This document shows positions 1 to 6,893 of a DNA stretch of 11,428 nucleotides, in pieces. The notes under the pieces are model-generated. The model did not search any database, was not told the DNA's origin, and worked only from the letters and a program-made list of their open reading frames with translations. The DNA comes from an uncultured Gemmatimonadales bacterium (lineage in GTDB: Bacteria > Gemmatimonadota > Gemmatimonadetes > Longimicrobiales > Gaopeijiaceae): positions 1 to 11,428 of the forward strand of contig CALJLC010000204.1 in NCBI GenBank assembly GCA_937982605.1. Direction: 5' to 3'. The number at the start of each line of letters is the position of its first letter. Position 1 is the first letter of the stretch. Both the position numbers and the translations under genes were made by a program.

Positions 1-194
1 AGGCGACGCGCACGGACGCGGACGGAATCCACCTCTCGCGCCACGGAGTGCCGACCGGGCTCATCTCGGTGCCCAACCGCTACATGCACTCGCCCAACGA
101 GGTCGTGAGCGTCGAGGACCTCTTCCACACCGCCCGCCTCATCGCCGCCTTCATCCGAAGGCTCGGGCCCGACACGGATTTCACGCCGCGATAG
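1..194 (+). CDS. M42 family metallopeptidase (aminopeptidase / glutamyl aminopeptidase type), 3' end only
   Basis: This is the last 63 codons of a gene whose start lies before the window. The readable frame begins at base 3 and ends at TAG 192-194. The peptide contains TDADGIHLSR, then GVPTGLISVPNRYMHSP and EVVSVEDL. This is the C-terminal signature of M42 dinuclear-metal aminopeptidases, and the His of the RYMHSP motif is a metal ligand in the family. M42 enzymes are cytoplasmic, often dodecameric, and trim N-terminal residues from short peptides. The C-terminal tail after the last helix is short, as is normal. A 203-base spacer with a terminator-like hairpin separates it from the next gene, so it is probably the end of its own transcription unit. 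The family call is firm; substrate preference cannot be read from this fragment. Confidence 0.88.
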   Translation, partial: ATRTDADGIHLSRHGVPTGLISVPNRYMHSPNEVVSVEDLFHTARLIAAFIRRLGPDTDFTPR

Positions 195-276
195 CTCGAG
201 GCAGGGACGGCTCCCGCGTTGACGCCCTCCGACGCCTCTTCTACCCTTCGTGCCCCCGCTGCCGGGACCGCGGAGC

Positions 277-293
277 GCCCTCGTCCGGAGGGC
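277..293. repeat. Short inverted repeat (6-bp stem, 5-base loop)
   Basis: GCCCTC at 277-282 is followed by the loop GTCCG and then GAGGGC at 288-293, a perfect 6-bp GC-rich stem. It has no T run after it. It may assist the terminator-like palindrome about 20 bases downstream or may be chance in a GC-rich spacer. Confidence 0.35.
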
Positions 294-314
294 CGCCGGC
301 CGCACGGGGACGCG

Positions 315-338
315 AACGGCCCGATCGGGCCGTTTCCT
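315..338 (+). terminator. Probable intrinsic terminator after the M42 peptidase gene
   Basis: Bases 315-334 form a perfect palindrome, AACGGCCC-GATC-GGGCCGTT. As RNA this gives an 8-bp stem with a four-base loop, followed by two more bases TC rather than a long T tract. The strong GC stem with A residues before and T residues after fits a rho-independent terminator in a GC-rich genome. It lies 121 bases past the M42 stop and upstream of the GAF gene. Being palindromic, it could act in both directions or bind a dimeric regulator instead. Confidence 0.5.
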
Positions 339-397
339 GCAGCAAGCCCGGTCGGGACCGCGCCGACCCGGTGGAACCCACGGAATCTGGACACGGA

Positions 398-871
398 ATG
401 GACGGCGGACGCCTCATCAAGGACTTGCAGGACATGCGGGACGAGGGACATCTCTCGGACGCGCTCCTGCGCAAAGCGGTTCGCTCGATCTCGGAGGACG
501 AGAGGTTCGACTGGGTAGGCGTCTACCTGCTCGGCGACTCCGGAGACGAGCTCTGGCTGCACAACTACGTCGGCGAGCCGACGGAGCACGCCAAGATCCC
601 GGTCGGCACGGGCGTCTGCGGCCGTGCGGTGGCCGAGCGCACCAACCTCAACATCCCCGACGTGAGCAAGGAGGAGAACTACCTCGCCTGCTCGCCGGAC
701 GTGAAGTCGGAGCTGGTCATCCTCATTCGCGCGGGGGACGAGATCTTCGGTCAGATCGACATCGACTCCGAGCAGCAGGACGCCTTCAAGGAGGATGACG
801 AGATCCAGCTCATCGGCGTCGCCGACAAGCTCGCCGAGCAGCTGGCCCAGGAGCAGCGGGAGGCCTCCTGA
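398..871 (+). CDS. GAF-domain protein of the free methionine-(R)-sulfoxide reductase (fRMsr) type
   Basis: This is a 157-residue single-domain protein when started at ATG 398. A GTG at 371 would add nine residues, but neither start has a clear Shine-Dalgarno, so ATG was preferred. It shows the fRMsr layout: WVGVYL near residue 39, IPVGTGVCG (Cys74), ACSPDVKSE (Cys98 and the conserved Glu105) and GQIDIDSE near residue 120, whose acidic residues line the substrate pocket in the family. fRMsr enzymes reduce free methionine-R-sulfoxide in the cytoplasm through a disulfide relay. E. coli YebR has three relevant cysteines (84, 94 and 118). Here the equivalents of the last two are present, while the first position is His. 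The protein may be an active reductase with a two-cysteine cycle or a GAF sensor derived from that family. Its stop overlaps the presumed CTG start of the next gene. Confidence 0.72.
   Translation: MDGGRLIKDLQDMRDEGHLSDALLRKAVRSISEDERFDWVGVYLLGDSGDELWLHNYVGEPTEHAKIPVGTGVCGRAVAERTNLNIPDVSKEENYLACSPDVKSELVILIRAGDEIFGQIDIDSEQQDAFKEDDEIQLIGVADKLAEQLAQEQREAS
858..863 (+). promoter_or_regulatory. Shine-Dalgarno GGGAGG for the MBL hydrolase at CTG 868
   Basis: GGGAGG lies inside the last codons of the GAF gene, four bases before CTG 868. It is the only good ribosome-binding sequence near the start of the hydrolase frame. It supports initiation at the CTG that overlaps the GAF stop in the string CTGA. 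Confidence 0.45.
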
Positions 872-1647
872 CGTCCGGGCCGGGCGTCGTCGAGGCGGGC
901 AACGCCGGCCTCTTCACGCTCGACGGAACCCGGACCTTCCTGGTCGGGCGAAGCGAAGGGGTCGTCATCGACCCGGGCCCGGACGTGGAGCACCACGTCC
1001 GGGCTCTCGCGTCCCGGATGGCCGCGTTCGACCGGGTCACGATCGTGCTCACGCACGGGCATCGGGACCACGCGGGCGCGGCGGCCTCGCTCGCGGAGGC
1101 GACCGGCGCCGAGATCTGGGGTCCCGCCGGTCTGGAAGGCGGGGACGTTCCGACGCTGCAGCGCGTGCTCGCCGACGGCGACACGGTCGAGACCGACGAC
1201 GGCGCGCTCGTCGCGGTCCACACCCCGGGTCACACCCCGGAGCACCTCTGCTTCCACTGGCCGGACCGGCAGGCGCTCTTCGCCGGCGACCTCCTGCTCG
1301 GTCGCGGCGACACGACGTGGGTGGCCGGCTACCCGGGGTGCGTGGCCGACTACCTCGGGTCCCTCGCCCGCCTGCGCGCGCTCGACCTCGCGGTGATCTA
1401 CCCGGCGCACGGCCCGCCCCTCGAGGACCCCGACGCGGCGATCGACCGCTTCGAGGCGCACCGCCTGCAGCGGATCGATCAGGTCCGTCTCGCGCTCGCC
1501 GAGAGGCCGGACGCGGACACGGACGCGCTGGTGGCGCACGTGTACGGAGACACGCTCTCGACCTCGGTCCTGGGGGCGGCCCGGTTGTCGATCGCCGCGC
1601 TGATGGAGTACGTCGAGAACGACCCCGCCGGGTCGGGCACACGGTAG
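868..1647 (+). CDS. Metallo-beta-lactamase-fold hydrolase, LACTB2 / glyoxalase-II-like, with C-terminal winged helix
   Basis: This is a predicted 259-residue protein. The metal-binding motif THGHRDH supplies His63, His65, Asp67 and His68. HTPGH gives His122, FAGD gives Asp141 and YPAHGP gives His181, the full two-metal set. Residues about 195-250 look like the winged-helix domain found after the fold in LACTB2-type proteins. Members are thioester or phosphodiester hydrolases, including endoribonucleases; the substrate here is unknown. The N-terminal strands NAGLFTLDGTRTFLVG and VVIDPGP are conserved in the family and lie upstream of the first GTG (985), so the true start must be earlier. Between the previous in-frame stop (796) and 985 the frame has no ATG, GTG or TTG, only CTG at 868 and 940. 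CTG 868 has GGGAGG four bases before it and overlaps the GAF stop as CTGA, suggesting coupled translation. A sequencing error is the alternative. Confidence 0.8.
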   Translation: MTSGPGVVEAGNAGLFTLDGTRTFLVGRSEGVVIDPGPDVEHHVRALASRMAAFDRVTIVLTHGHRDHAGAAASLAEATGAEIWGPAGLEGGDVPTLQRVLADGDTVETDDGALVAVHTPGHTPEHLCFHWPDRQALFAGDLLLGRGDTTWVAGYPGCVADYLGSLARLRALDLAVIYPAHGPPLEDPDAAIDRFEAHRLQRIDQVRLALAERPDADTDALVAHVYGDTLSTSVLGAARLSIAALMEYVENDPAGSGTR

Positions 1648-1658
1648 GACGCATCGTG

Positions 1659-1688
1659 TTGCACCGCCGCGCGAACGCGGGGTATGCT
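1659..1688 (+). promoter_or_regulatory. Candidate sigma-70-like promoter for the glcD operon
   Basis: TTGCAC at 1659-1664 and TATGCT at 1683-1688 are separated by 18 bases, a plausible -35/-10 pair with 3 of 6 and 4 of 6 consensus matches. Transcription would start close to the glcD ATG at 1694, giving a leaderless or nearly leaderless message. This fits the absence of a Shine-Dalgarno before that ATG (CTCCCTC). The match is modest and could be chance. Confidence 0.35.
1667..1680. repeat. Inverted repeat CCGCG-CGAA-CGCGG between -35 and -10
   Basis: A perfect 5-bp stem with a CGAA tetraloop lies in the spacer of the candidate glcD promoter. It could be an operator half-site pair, or part of a weak terminator for the upstream hydrolase gene, whose stop is about 20 bases before. 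It lacks a T tract. Chance is possible in such GC-rich DNA. Confidence 0.3.
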
Positions 1689-1693
1689 CCCTC

Positions 1694-3136
1694 ATGAGCC
1701 GTCCACTTCCCGGTCCGACCGTCCGGGGCCTCGAGGCCATCGTCGGGCCCGAGCACGTCATCACCCACCGGGACCGGCTCCTCGCCTACGAGTCGGACGG
1801 GCTGACCGCGTACCGGGTCGCGCCCCGCGCCGTGGTGCTGCCGGCGACCACCGAGGAGGTCTCGAAGGTCGTGGAGCTCCTGCACGGCGCGCGCATCGAG
1901 ATCGTCCCCCGCGGAGCGGGCACCGGGCTGTCCGGGGGCGCCCTGCCGACGGAGGACGGGGTCGTGGTGGGCACGGCGCGCATGAACCGCGTCCTGTCCA
2001 TCGATCCGGTGGACCGGCTGGCGACGATCCAGCCGGGCGTGGTCAACGCGCGTCTGACCGAGGCGACGCGGCCGCACGGGCTCTACTACGCCCCGGACCC
2101 GTCGTCTCAGAGCACCTGCACGCTGGGCGGCAACGTCGCGGAGAACTCGGGCGGCCCGCACTGCCTGAAGTACGGAGTGACGTCGCGGTACGTGACCGGG
2201 CTCACCGTCGTGCTCACGGGCGGTCGCGTCGTCCGGCTGGGAGGGGCGGGGCGCCTGGCCGCCGACGGGCTCGACCTCGTGGGGCTCTTCGTCGGCTCGG
2301 AGGGGTGCTTCGGGATCGCGACGGAGATCGAGGTCCGGCTCCTGCCGCTGCCCGCGGGCGTACGCACGCTCCTCGGGATGTTCGACACGATGGAGGCCGC
2401 GGGGCACGCGGTCACGGCGATCATCGGCTCGGGGCTCATGCCCGCCGCGGTGGAGATCATCGACAAGGCCACGATCGACGCCGTGGAGGCGAGCGTCTTC
2501 GCCGCCGGATACCCGAAGGGCGTCGGCGCGGCGCTCGTGATCGAGTTCGACGGCACGGAGGCCGGCCTCGACGAAGACGCCGACCGCGCCGAGGCGTGCT
2601 GCTTCGAGGCGGGGGCGACCGAGGTACGGCGGGCCACCTCCGAGGAGGAGCGCCTGGCGTTGTGGCGCGGTCGCAAGAAGGCGTTCGGCGCCATGGGCCG
2701 CATCGCGCCCGACCTGCTCGTGCAGGACGCGACCGTGCCGCGCACGCGGCTCCCCGAGGTGCTGGCGCGCATCGCGGAGATCGCGGTCGAGTACGATCTC
2801 ACGATCGCCAACGTCTTCCACGCCGGTGACGGCAACCTCCACCCGAACATCCTCTTCGACCGTGACGACGCGGACCAGCTCGAGCGGGTCGAGCGGGCGT
2901 CGCGCGAGATCATGAAGCTGTGCGTCTCGGTCGGCGGCACGATCACGGGCGAGCACGGCGTGGGCGTGGACAAGCGCGGCTACATGGACCTCGTGCACAA
3001 CGAGGTGGAGCTCGACATGCTGCGCCGCGTCCGCTCGGTCTTCGACCCGGACGGGCTGTGGAACCCCGACAAGGTCATCCCTCCGGTCGCGTCCGGCTCT
3101 CCCGCCGAAGCCGCCGCGGAAGCGGTCTCCGCATGA
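1694..3136 (+). CDS. glcD: FAD-linked oxidase, glycolate / D-lactate oxidase catalytic subunit GlcD
   Basis: This is a 480-residue flavoprotein, close to the usual length for GlcD (about 500). The N-terminal PCMH-type FAD-binding domain shows PRGAGTGLSGG (72-82) and GGNVAENSGGPHCLKYGVT (145-163). The C-terminal FAD-oxidase domain shows HAGDGNLHP (376-384) and TGEHGVG (418-424), whose histidines bind metal or substrate in D-2-hydroxyacid dehydrogenases. It oxidises a 2-hydroxyacid (glycolate to glyoxylate, or D-lactate to pyruvate) with GlcE and GlcF, passing electrons through the Fe-S subunit to the quinone pool at the inner membrane face. Motifs alone do not separate glycolate from D-lactate. 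ATG 1694 opens the conserved N-terminus but has no Shine-Dalgarno. The glcE gene follows after 19 bases, and the presence of glcE and glcF supports the GlcD name. Confidence 0.93.
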   Translation: MSRPLPGPTVRGLEAIVGPEHVITHRDRLLAYESDGLTAYRVAPRAVVLPATTEEVSKVVELLHGARIEIVPRGAGTGLSGGALPTEDGVVVGTARMNRVLSIDPVDRLATIQPGVVNARLTEATRPHGLYYAPDPSSQSTCTLGGNVAENSGGPHCLKYGVTSRYVTGLTVVLTGGRVVRLGGAGRLAADGLDLVGLFVGSEGCFGIATEIEVRLLPLPAGVRTLLGMFDTMEAAGHAVTAIIGSGLMPAAVEIIDKATIDAVEASVFAAGYPKGVGAALVIEFDGTEAGLDEDADRAEACCFEAGATEVRRATSEEERLALWRGRKKAFGAMGRIAPDLLVQDATVPRTRLPEVLARIAEIAVEYDLTIANVFHAGDGNLHPNILFDRDDADQLERVERASREIMKLCVSVGGTITGEHGVGVDKRGYMDLVHNEVELDMLRRVRSVFDPDGLWNPDKVIPPVASGSPAEAAAEAVSA

Positions 3137-3155
3137 CCGGCCGGGGGCCCCGCGG

Positions 3156-4286
3156 ATGACGGCCACCGCCCCCGTGGGCGAGCTCGTGCGTCCGGCCTCC
3201 GTCGAGGAGGTCGTTGCCGAGCTCGCGCGCGCCCGACGCGAAGGCCTCGGCGTGCTCCCGGTCGGGAGCGGCCGACACGTGGGTCGGGCGGCCGGACGGC
3301 AGCGTTGGATCGCGCTCTCCACCGAGCGCCTCTCCGGGATCGAGATCTACGAGCCCGCCGACCTCACGCTCACGGCGGGCGCCGGAACGCCGATGCGCGA
3401 GGTATCCGCCGCGCTCGCGGCGAACGACCAGTTCGCGCCCTTCGACCCGCCGTTCGTGCTCGAGCGCTCGCTCGGGGGGCTGGTGGCGGACGGCGCCTCC
3501 GGTCCGCTGTGGACCGGGTACGGAGAGCTGCGCAACCACGTGCTCGGCCTGACGGTCGTGACCGGGGACGGCCGCGTCCTCCGCCTCGGCGGCCGGGTCG
3601 TGAAGAACGTGGCCGGCTTCGACCTCATCAAGCCGATGACCGGCAGCCGCGGGTCTCTCGGCGTCATCGTTTCGGTTTGCCTCCGCGCGTTCCCGCTTCC
3701 CGCCGAAGACCGGCTCCTCGTGCTCGAGGGTGCCGACGTGGCGTCCCTCCTCGACGTGGCGCGAGGCGTCGGGACGGCGCCGGTCCTCCCCGTCTCGTCG
3801 GTCATCGTCGGGGGCGCGCTCCTCGTCCGCCTGCACGGGGCCGGGAGCACGGTCGACTCCGACCAGCGGACGATCGAGCGCCACGTGGGCAGGACCTTCA
3901 CCGTGCCCGACGCACCGTCGGCCGGAGCCCGCCTCGCCCGGGCCCGGGACGCCGCGGCCGCGGCGGATACGGTGCTGGAGCTCTCCGTGCGCCCCTCCCG
4001 ACTGCCCGACCTCTGGCCGTCGGTGGCGGAGGCGACCCCGTCCGAGGCGGTCGTCGATACGTACGCCGGGCGTGTGCGAGTCGGGTTCGAGACGCTCGAC
4101 CGCGCCGCCGCCTCCCGCCTGACCGAGGCCGCGGAGCGGCTCGGCGGCGCGGCCTCGGTCGTGCGGAGCTCCGATCCGGACGTCGCATCGGCGGGGAGCC
4201 GGCCGTCCGACGCCGAGGAGCTCCTGACCGGGCGGCTCCGGGACGCCTTCGATCCGGACGGAGTGCTGTGGCCGGCCCGGCGCTGA
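3156..4286 (+). CDS. glcE: FAD-binding glycolate oxidase subunit GlcE
   Basis: This is a 376-residue protein, slightly longer than E. coli GlcE (about 350). It has a PCMH-type FAD-binding domain: VLPVGSGRHVG (33-43), the strand LTAGAGTPM (72-80), SLGGLVADGASGPLWTGYG (105-123), the GlcE hallmark GGRVVKNVAGFDLIKP (145-160) and GSRGSLGV (163-170). The C-terminal half diverges from GlcD and lacks the HAGDGN and GEHGVG motifs, as expected for the non-catalytic partner. It forms the soluble part of the oxidase complex with GlcD and GlcF. ATG 3156 lies 19 bases after the glcD stop, with a G-rich stretch before it as a possible ribosome-binding site. The C-terminus FDPDGVLWPARR overlaps the start of glcF by 19 bases, pointing to coupled translation. 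Confidence 0.92.
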   Translation: MTATAPVGELVRPASVEEVVAELARARREGLGVLPVGSGRHVGRAAGRQRWIALSTERLSGIEIYEPADLTLTAGAGTPMREVSAALAANDQFAPFDPPFVLERSLGGLVADGASGPLWTGYGELRNHVLGLTVVTGDGRVLRLGGRVVKNVAGFDLIKPMTGSRGSLGVIVSVCLRAFPLPAEDRLLVLEGADVASLLDVARGVGTAPVLPVSSVIVGGALLVRLHGAGSTVDSDQRTIERHVGRTFTVPDAPSAGARLARARDAAAAADTVLELSVRPSRLPDLWPSVAEATPSEAVVDTYAGRVRVGFETLDRAAASRLTEAAERLGGAASVVRSSDPDVASAGSRPSDAEELLTGRLRDAFDPDGVLWPARR

Positions 4287-5647
4287 CCCACGCCCCGGCC
4301 GGCCGGCTCGCGGACGCGCTGGAGGCGCAGCGGGAGCGGCTGCTGCCGTGCGTGCACTGCGGCTTCTGCCTTCCCGCGTGCCCCACCTACAACCGGCTGG
4401 GAGACGAGAACGACTCGCCGCGGGGCCGGCTCCACCTGATGCAGGCGGTCGTCGACGGGCGACTCGAGGCATCGTCCGACGCCTTCCAGACGCACATCGA
4501 CCGCTGCCTGGGCTGCCGGGCGTGCGAGCCCGTGTGCCCGTCGGGCGTCGAGTACGGGACGCTCCTGGAGCTGGCCCGCGACGTGGCGGCCGACGCCCGA
4601 CCCCCGGGGCTCCTGACGAGGCTGCTCCTCGGCGTCATGGCCCGCCCGACGATGCGCCGGCTCTTCTTTCTCGGAGGCCGCCTGCTGCGCGGCAGCGGAC
4701 TGGCCGCGCTCGGCGCCTCCGTGCTCCCCGCCTCCGGGCCGCTCGGCAACGCCCGGCTCGGGCTGGCCATGCTGGCCGCCACACGGGACGGGCGTGCTCA
4801 GGTTCGGCAAGTCGCCGGCCCACCCGCGACGGACCCCGTCGAGGGCGCCGTCCCCTCACCCGCGGCGGCGCCTTCGGCGCGCAGGCGCGTGGGCGTCCTG
4901 GAGGGGTGCGTGCAGGACGGGCTCTTCGGACGGATCAACGAGGCGACGGTGCGTACGCTGCGCGCCAACGGCTTCGACGTCGTCCGGGTGCCGCGGCAGG
5001 ACTGCTGCGGCGCGCTGCACGCGCACGGCGGGGACCTGGAGGGGGCACGGCGGCTGGCGCGCCGAAACGTCGAGGCCTTCGAGCGCGCCGGGATCGATCT
5101 CGTGGTCGTGAACGCGGCCGGGTGCGGCGCGGTCATGAAGGAGTACGGCACGCTCTTCGAGGCCGAGCCGGCCATGGCCGAGCGGGCGGGCGCCTTTTCC
5201 GGGCGGGTACGCGACGTCAACGAGCTGCTCGCCGAGGCGGGCCCGCGCGCCGGGGCGTCGGTGGCGTGCAGCGTGGCGTACGATCATCCGTGCCACCTGC
5301 AGCACGCACAGGGGCTCGCCGAGCCGCCGCTTCGCGTGCTCGGCGCGGTACCGGGCGTCGACGTGCGCATCGTGGCCGGCGCGGACGAGTGCTGCGGGGG
5401 GGCGGGGATCTACGGAATGACGCACCCCGAGCTGGGGGGTCGGATCGGGCGGGACAAGGTGGCGTCGGTCCGCGCCGCCGCCGCGGACGCGGCGTGCACG
5501 CCCAACCCCGGATGCATGATGCAGATCGGCGCGGGCCTCCGACTCGAGGGCGTCCCCGGACCGGTCTTCCACCCGGTCGAGCTCCTCGATATGAGCTACG
5601 AGCGGGCGGGCTACTACGGGACCGCGCGGGCGGAGGGAGGGGCGTGA
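4268..5647 (+). CDS. glcF: Glycolate oxidase iron-sulfur subunit GlcF
   Basis: This is a 459-residue protein, of normal length for GlcF (about 400-460). Two [4Fe-4S] motifs lie near the N-terminus: Cys28-x2-Cys31-x2-Cys34-x3-Cys38-Pro and Cys80-x2-Cys83-x2-Cys86-x3-Cys90-Pro. Two CCG domains follow. The first has Cys214, the pair Cys246-Cys247 and Cys286; the second has Cys342, the pair Cys375-Cys376 and Cys416. These match the heterodisulfide-reductase-like domains of GlcF and LutA-type proteins. It carries electrons from the flavoprotein subunits to quinone. GTG 4268 was chosen because it has GGAG four bases before it and gives a normal N-terminus. The frame stays open far upstream, but that part is only a shadow of glcE. 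A variable, weakly hydrophobic stretch (about 114-205) joins the ferredoxin and CCG parts. Confidence 0.93.
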   Translation: MAGPALTHAPAGRLADALEAQRERLLPCVHCGFCLPACPTYNRLGDENDSPRGRLHLMQAVVDGRLEASSDAFQTHIDRCLGCRACEPVCPSGVEYGTLLELARDVAADARPPGLLTRLLLGVMARPTMRRLFFLGGRLLRGSGLAALGASVLPASGPLGNARLGLAMLAATRDGRAQVRQVAGPPATDPVEGAVPSPAAAPSARRRVGVLEGCVQDGLFGRINEATVRTLRANGFDVVRVPRQDCCGALHAHGGDLEGARRLARRNVEAFERAGIDLVVVNAAGCGAVMKEYGTLFEAEPAMAERAGAFSGRVRDVNELLAEAGPRAGASVACSVAYDHPCHLQHAQGLAEPPLRVLGAVPGVDVRIVAGADECCGGAGIYGMTHPELGGRIGRDKVASVRAAAADAACTPNPGCMMQIGAGLRLEGVPGPVFHPVELLDMSYERAGYYGTARAEGGA

Positions 5648-5672
5648 GCCCCTTCGCGCGGGGGAGATCGCG

Positions 5673-6878
5673 GTGAGCGCCGCACGAGGCGGCCCCGGCG
5701 GTGGCGGGGAGGTCGCGGCGGACGAGGCCCTTCGCACCCTCGAGCGCGTACGGTCGATGCGGACCGACTTCGTCGACTTCCTCTCCGCGCTGGCCCGTGT
5801 CGAGTCGCCGACCGACCGACCCGAGACCCAGCGGGGCGTCCACGCGATCCTGGGCCCCGCGCTGGAGGAGCTCGGCTTCGACGTCCGTGTCGTCCCCGGA
5901 CGGGCGAGCGGTGACCACCTGCTCGCGGTCCCGAAGCGGAGAGCTCGAGGAGCCGCGACCCAGCTTCTCGTCGGGCACAGCGACACCGTGTGGCCGGAAG
6001 GCACGCTCGAGCGGATGCCGGTGCGGGTGGACGAGACGCGCGTGCACGGCCCCGGCACGCTCGACATGAAGGGCGGTCTGACGCAGATCGTCTTCGCGCT
6101 TCGCGCGCTCCGCGACCTCGGGCACGAGCCCGTGGTGGCGCCGGTCGTCTTCGTGAACTCGGACGAGGAGGTCGGGAGCCCGGACTCGAAGAAGCACGTC
6201 CGGCGCCTGGCCCGTCAGGCGGCGCGGGCGCTCGTGATGGAGCCTGCGCTCGGCCCGGAGGGCCTCATCAAGACCGCGCGCAAGGGGATCGGGAACTTCC
6301 GCGTCACCGTGAGGGGTCGAGCGGCGCACGCCGGCCTGGACCCCGAGGCGGGCGCGAGCGCGATCCTGGAGCTCTCACACGTCATCCAGAAGCTGCACCG
6401 GCTCAGCGACCCGGAGCGCGGCATCACCGTCAACGTCGGGGTCGTCCGCGGTGGGACCCGGCCCAACGTCATCGCCGCCGAGGCCGGAGCGGAGGTCGAC
6501 GTGCGCGTGGTGTCGATGGACGACGGTCGCCGGGTCGAGGCCGCCGTCCGCGCCCTCGAGCCCGAGACCGGGGGGGTGACGATCCGGGTGGAGGGTGGTG
6601 TGCGCGTGGCGCCGCTCGAGCGCACGCCGCGCAACCGTGAGCTCTGGACCACCGCGCAGGCGATCGCGCTCGAGCTGGGTCTCACGCTCGGCGACGCGAT
6701 GGCCGGCGGCGGCTCCGACGGCAACACGACGAGCCTCTACACCGCCACGCTCGACGGCCTGGGATGCGTGGGGGACGGCGCGCATGCCGATCACGAGCAC
6801 ATCGCGATCGAGCCGTCCCTGGACCGGTGCGCCCTGCTCGCGCGTCTTCTCCTGACTCCGGCGGCGGACTCCGCCTGA
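5673..6878 (+). CDS. M20 family metallopeptidase, carboxypeptidase G2-like; probable N-acyl-L-amino acid deacylase
   Basis: This is a 401-residue protein with the complete M20 dinuclear zinc site: GHSDTVWP (His102, with Asp104), GPGTLDMKGG (Asp131), NSDEEVGS (Glu165 as general base, Glu166), MEPA (Glu190) and a C-terminal GDGAHADHEHI (His371). The dimerisation-domain motif GRAAHAG carries His219. The sequence is nearest to glutamate carboxypeptidase / CPG2, a group that removes N-acyl groups from amino acids. There is no signal peptide, so it should act in the cytoplasm. GTG 5673 has GGGGGAG six bases before it. The gene sits 25 bases after glcF and 15 bases before an acyltransferase gene that precedes an N-acylamino acid racemase homologue. 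This suggests the final hydrolytic step of an N-acyl D-to-L amino acid conversion. A general dipeptidase or folate-type carboxypeptidase role is possible if the context is misleading. Confidence 0.85.
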   Translation: MSAARGGPGGGGEVAADEALRTLERVRSMRTDFVDFLSALARVESPTDRPETQRGVHAILGPALEELGFDVRVVPGRASGDHLLAVPKRRARGAATQLLVGHSDTVWPEGTLERMPVRVDETRVHGPGTLDMKGGLTQIVFALRALRDLGHEPVVAPVVFVNSDEEVGSPDSKKHVRRLARQAARALVMEPALGPEGLIKTARKGIGNFRVTVRGRAAHAGLDPEAGASAILELSHVIQKLHRLSDPERGITVNVGVVRGGTRPNVIAAEAGAEVDVRVVSMDDGRRVEAAVRALEPETGGVTIRVEGGVRVAPLERTPRNRELWTTAQAIALELGLTLGDAMAGGGSDGNTTSLYTATLDGLGCVGDGAHADHEHIAIEPSLDRCALLARLLLTPAADSA

Positions 6879-6893
6879 GACAGCGGAAGAGAC

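Larger units (their letters stand above)
195..397. other. Intergenic spacer with two inverted repeats
   Basis: This 203-base spacer lies between the M42 peptidase stop and the GAF gene. Open frames crossing it on both strands have the low-complexity Arg/Pro/Gly/Ala composition of GC-rich non-coding frames and resemble no protein family I recognise. It contains a GCCCTC / GAGGGC hairpin at 277-293 and a perfect 20-base palindrome at 315-334. I see no convincing sigma-70 promoter for the downstream GAF gene, although one must exist here if the upstream terminator works. Confidence 0.6.

Noticed and set aside
219..518. Small open frames in the spacer before the GAF gene
   Set aside because: Their composition is that of random GC-rich DNA. 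They overlap two inverted repeats and the start of the GAF gene and show no family resemblance.
985..1647. Starting the MBL hydrolase at GTG 985
   Set aside because: This would remove the conserved N-terminal strands of the fold that are visible upstream in the same frame, so the start must be earlier.
1049..3322. Very long antisense open frame (757 codons) opposite the MBL, glcD and glcE genes
   Set aside because: Its product is Arg/Gly/Pro/Ala-rich with no recognisable domain, and it lies exactly opposite three well-supported genes. It is a by-product of high GC at third positions.
3305..4267. Upstream extension of the glcF frame through glcE
   Set aside because: The translation is low-complexity and basic, while the overlapping glcE frame is clearly conserved. 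GTG 4268 gives a normal GlcF N-terminus with a GGAG before it.
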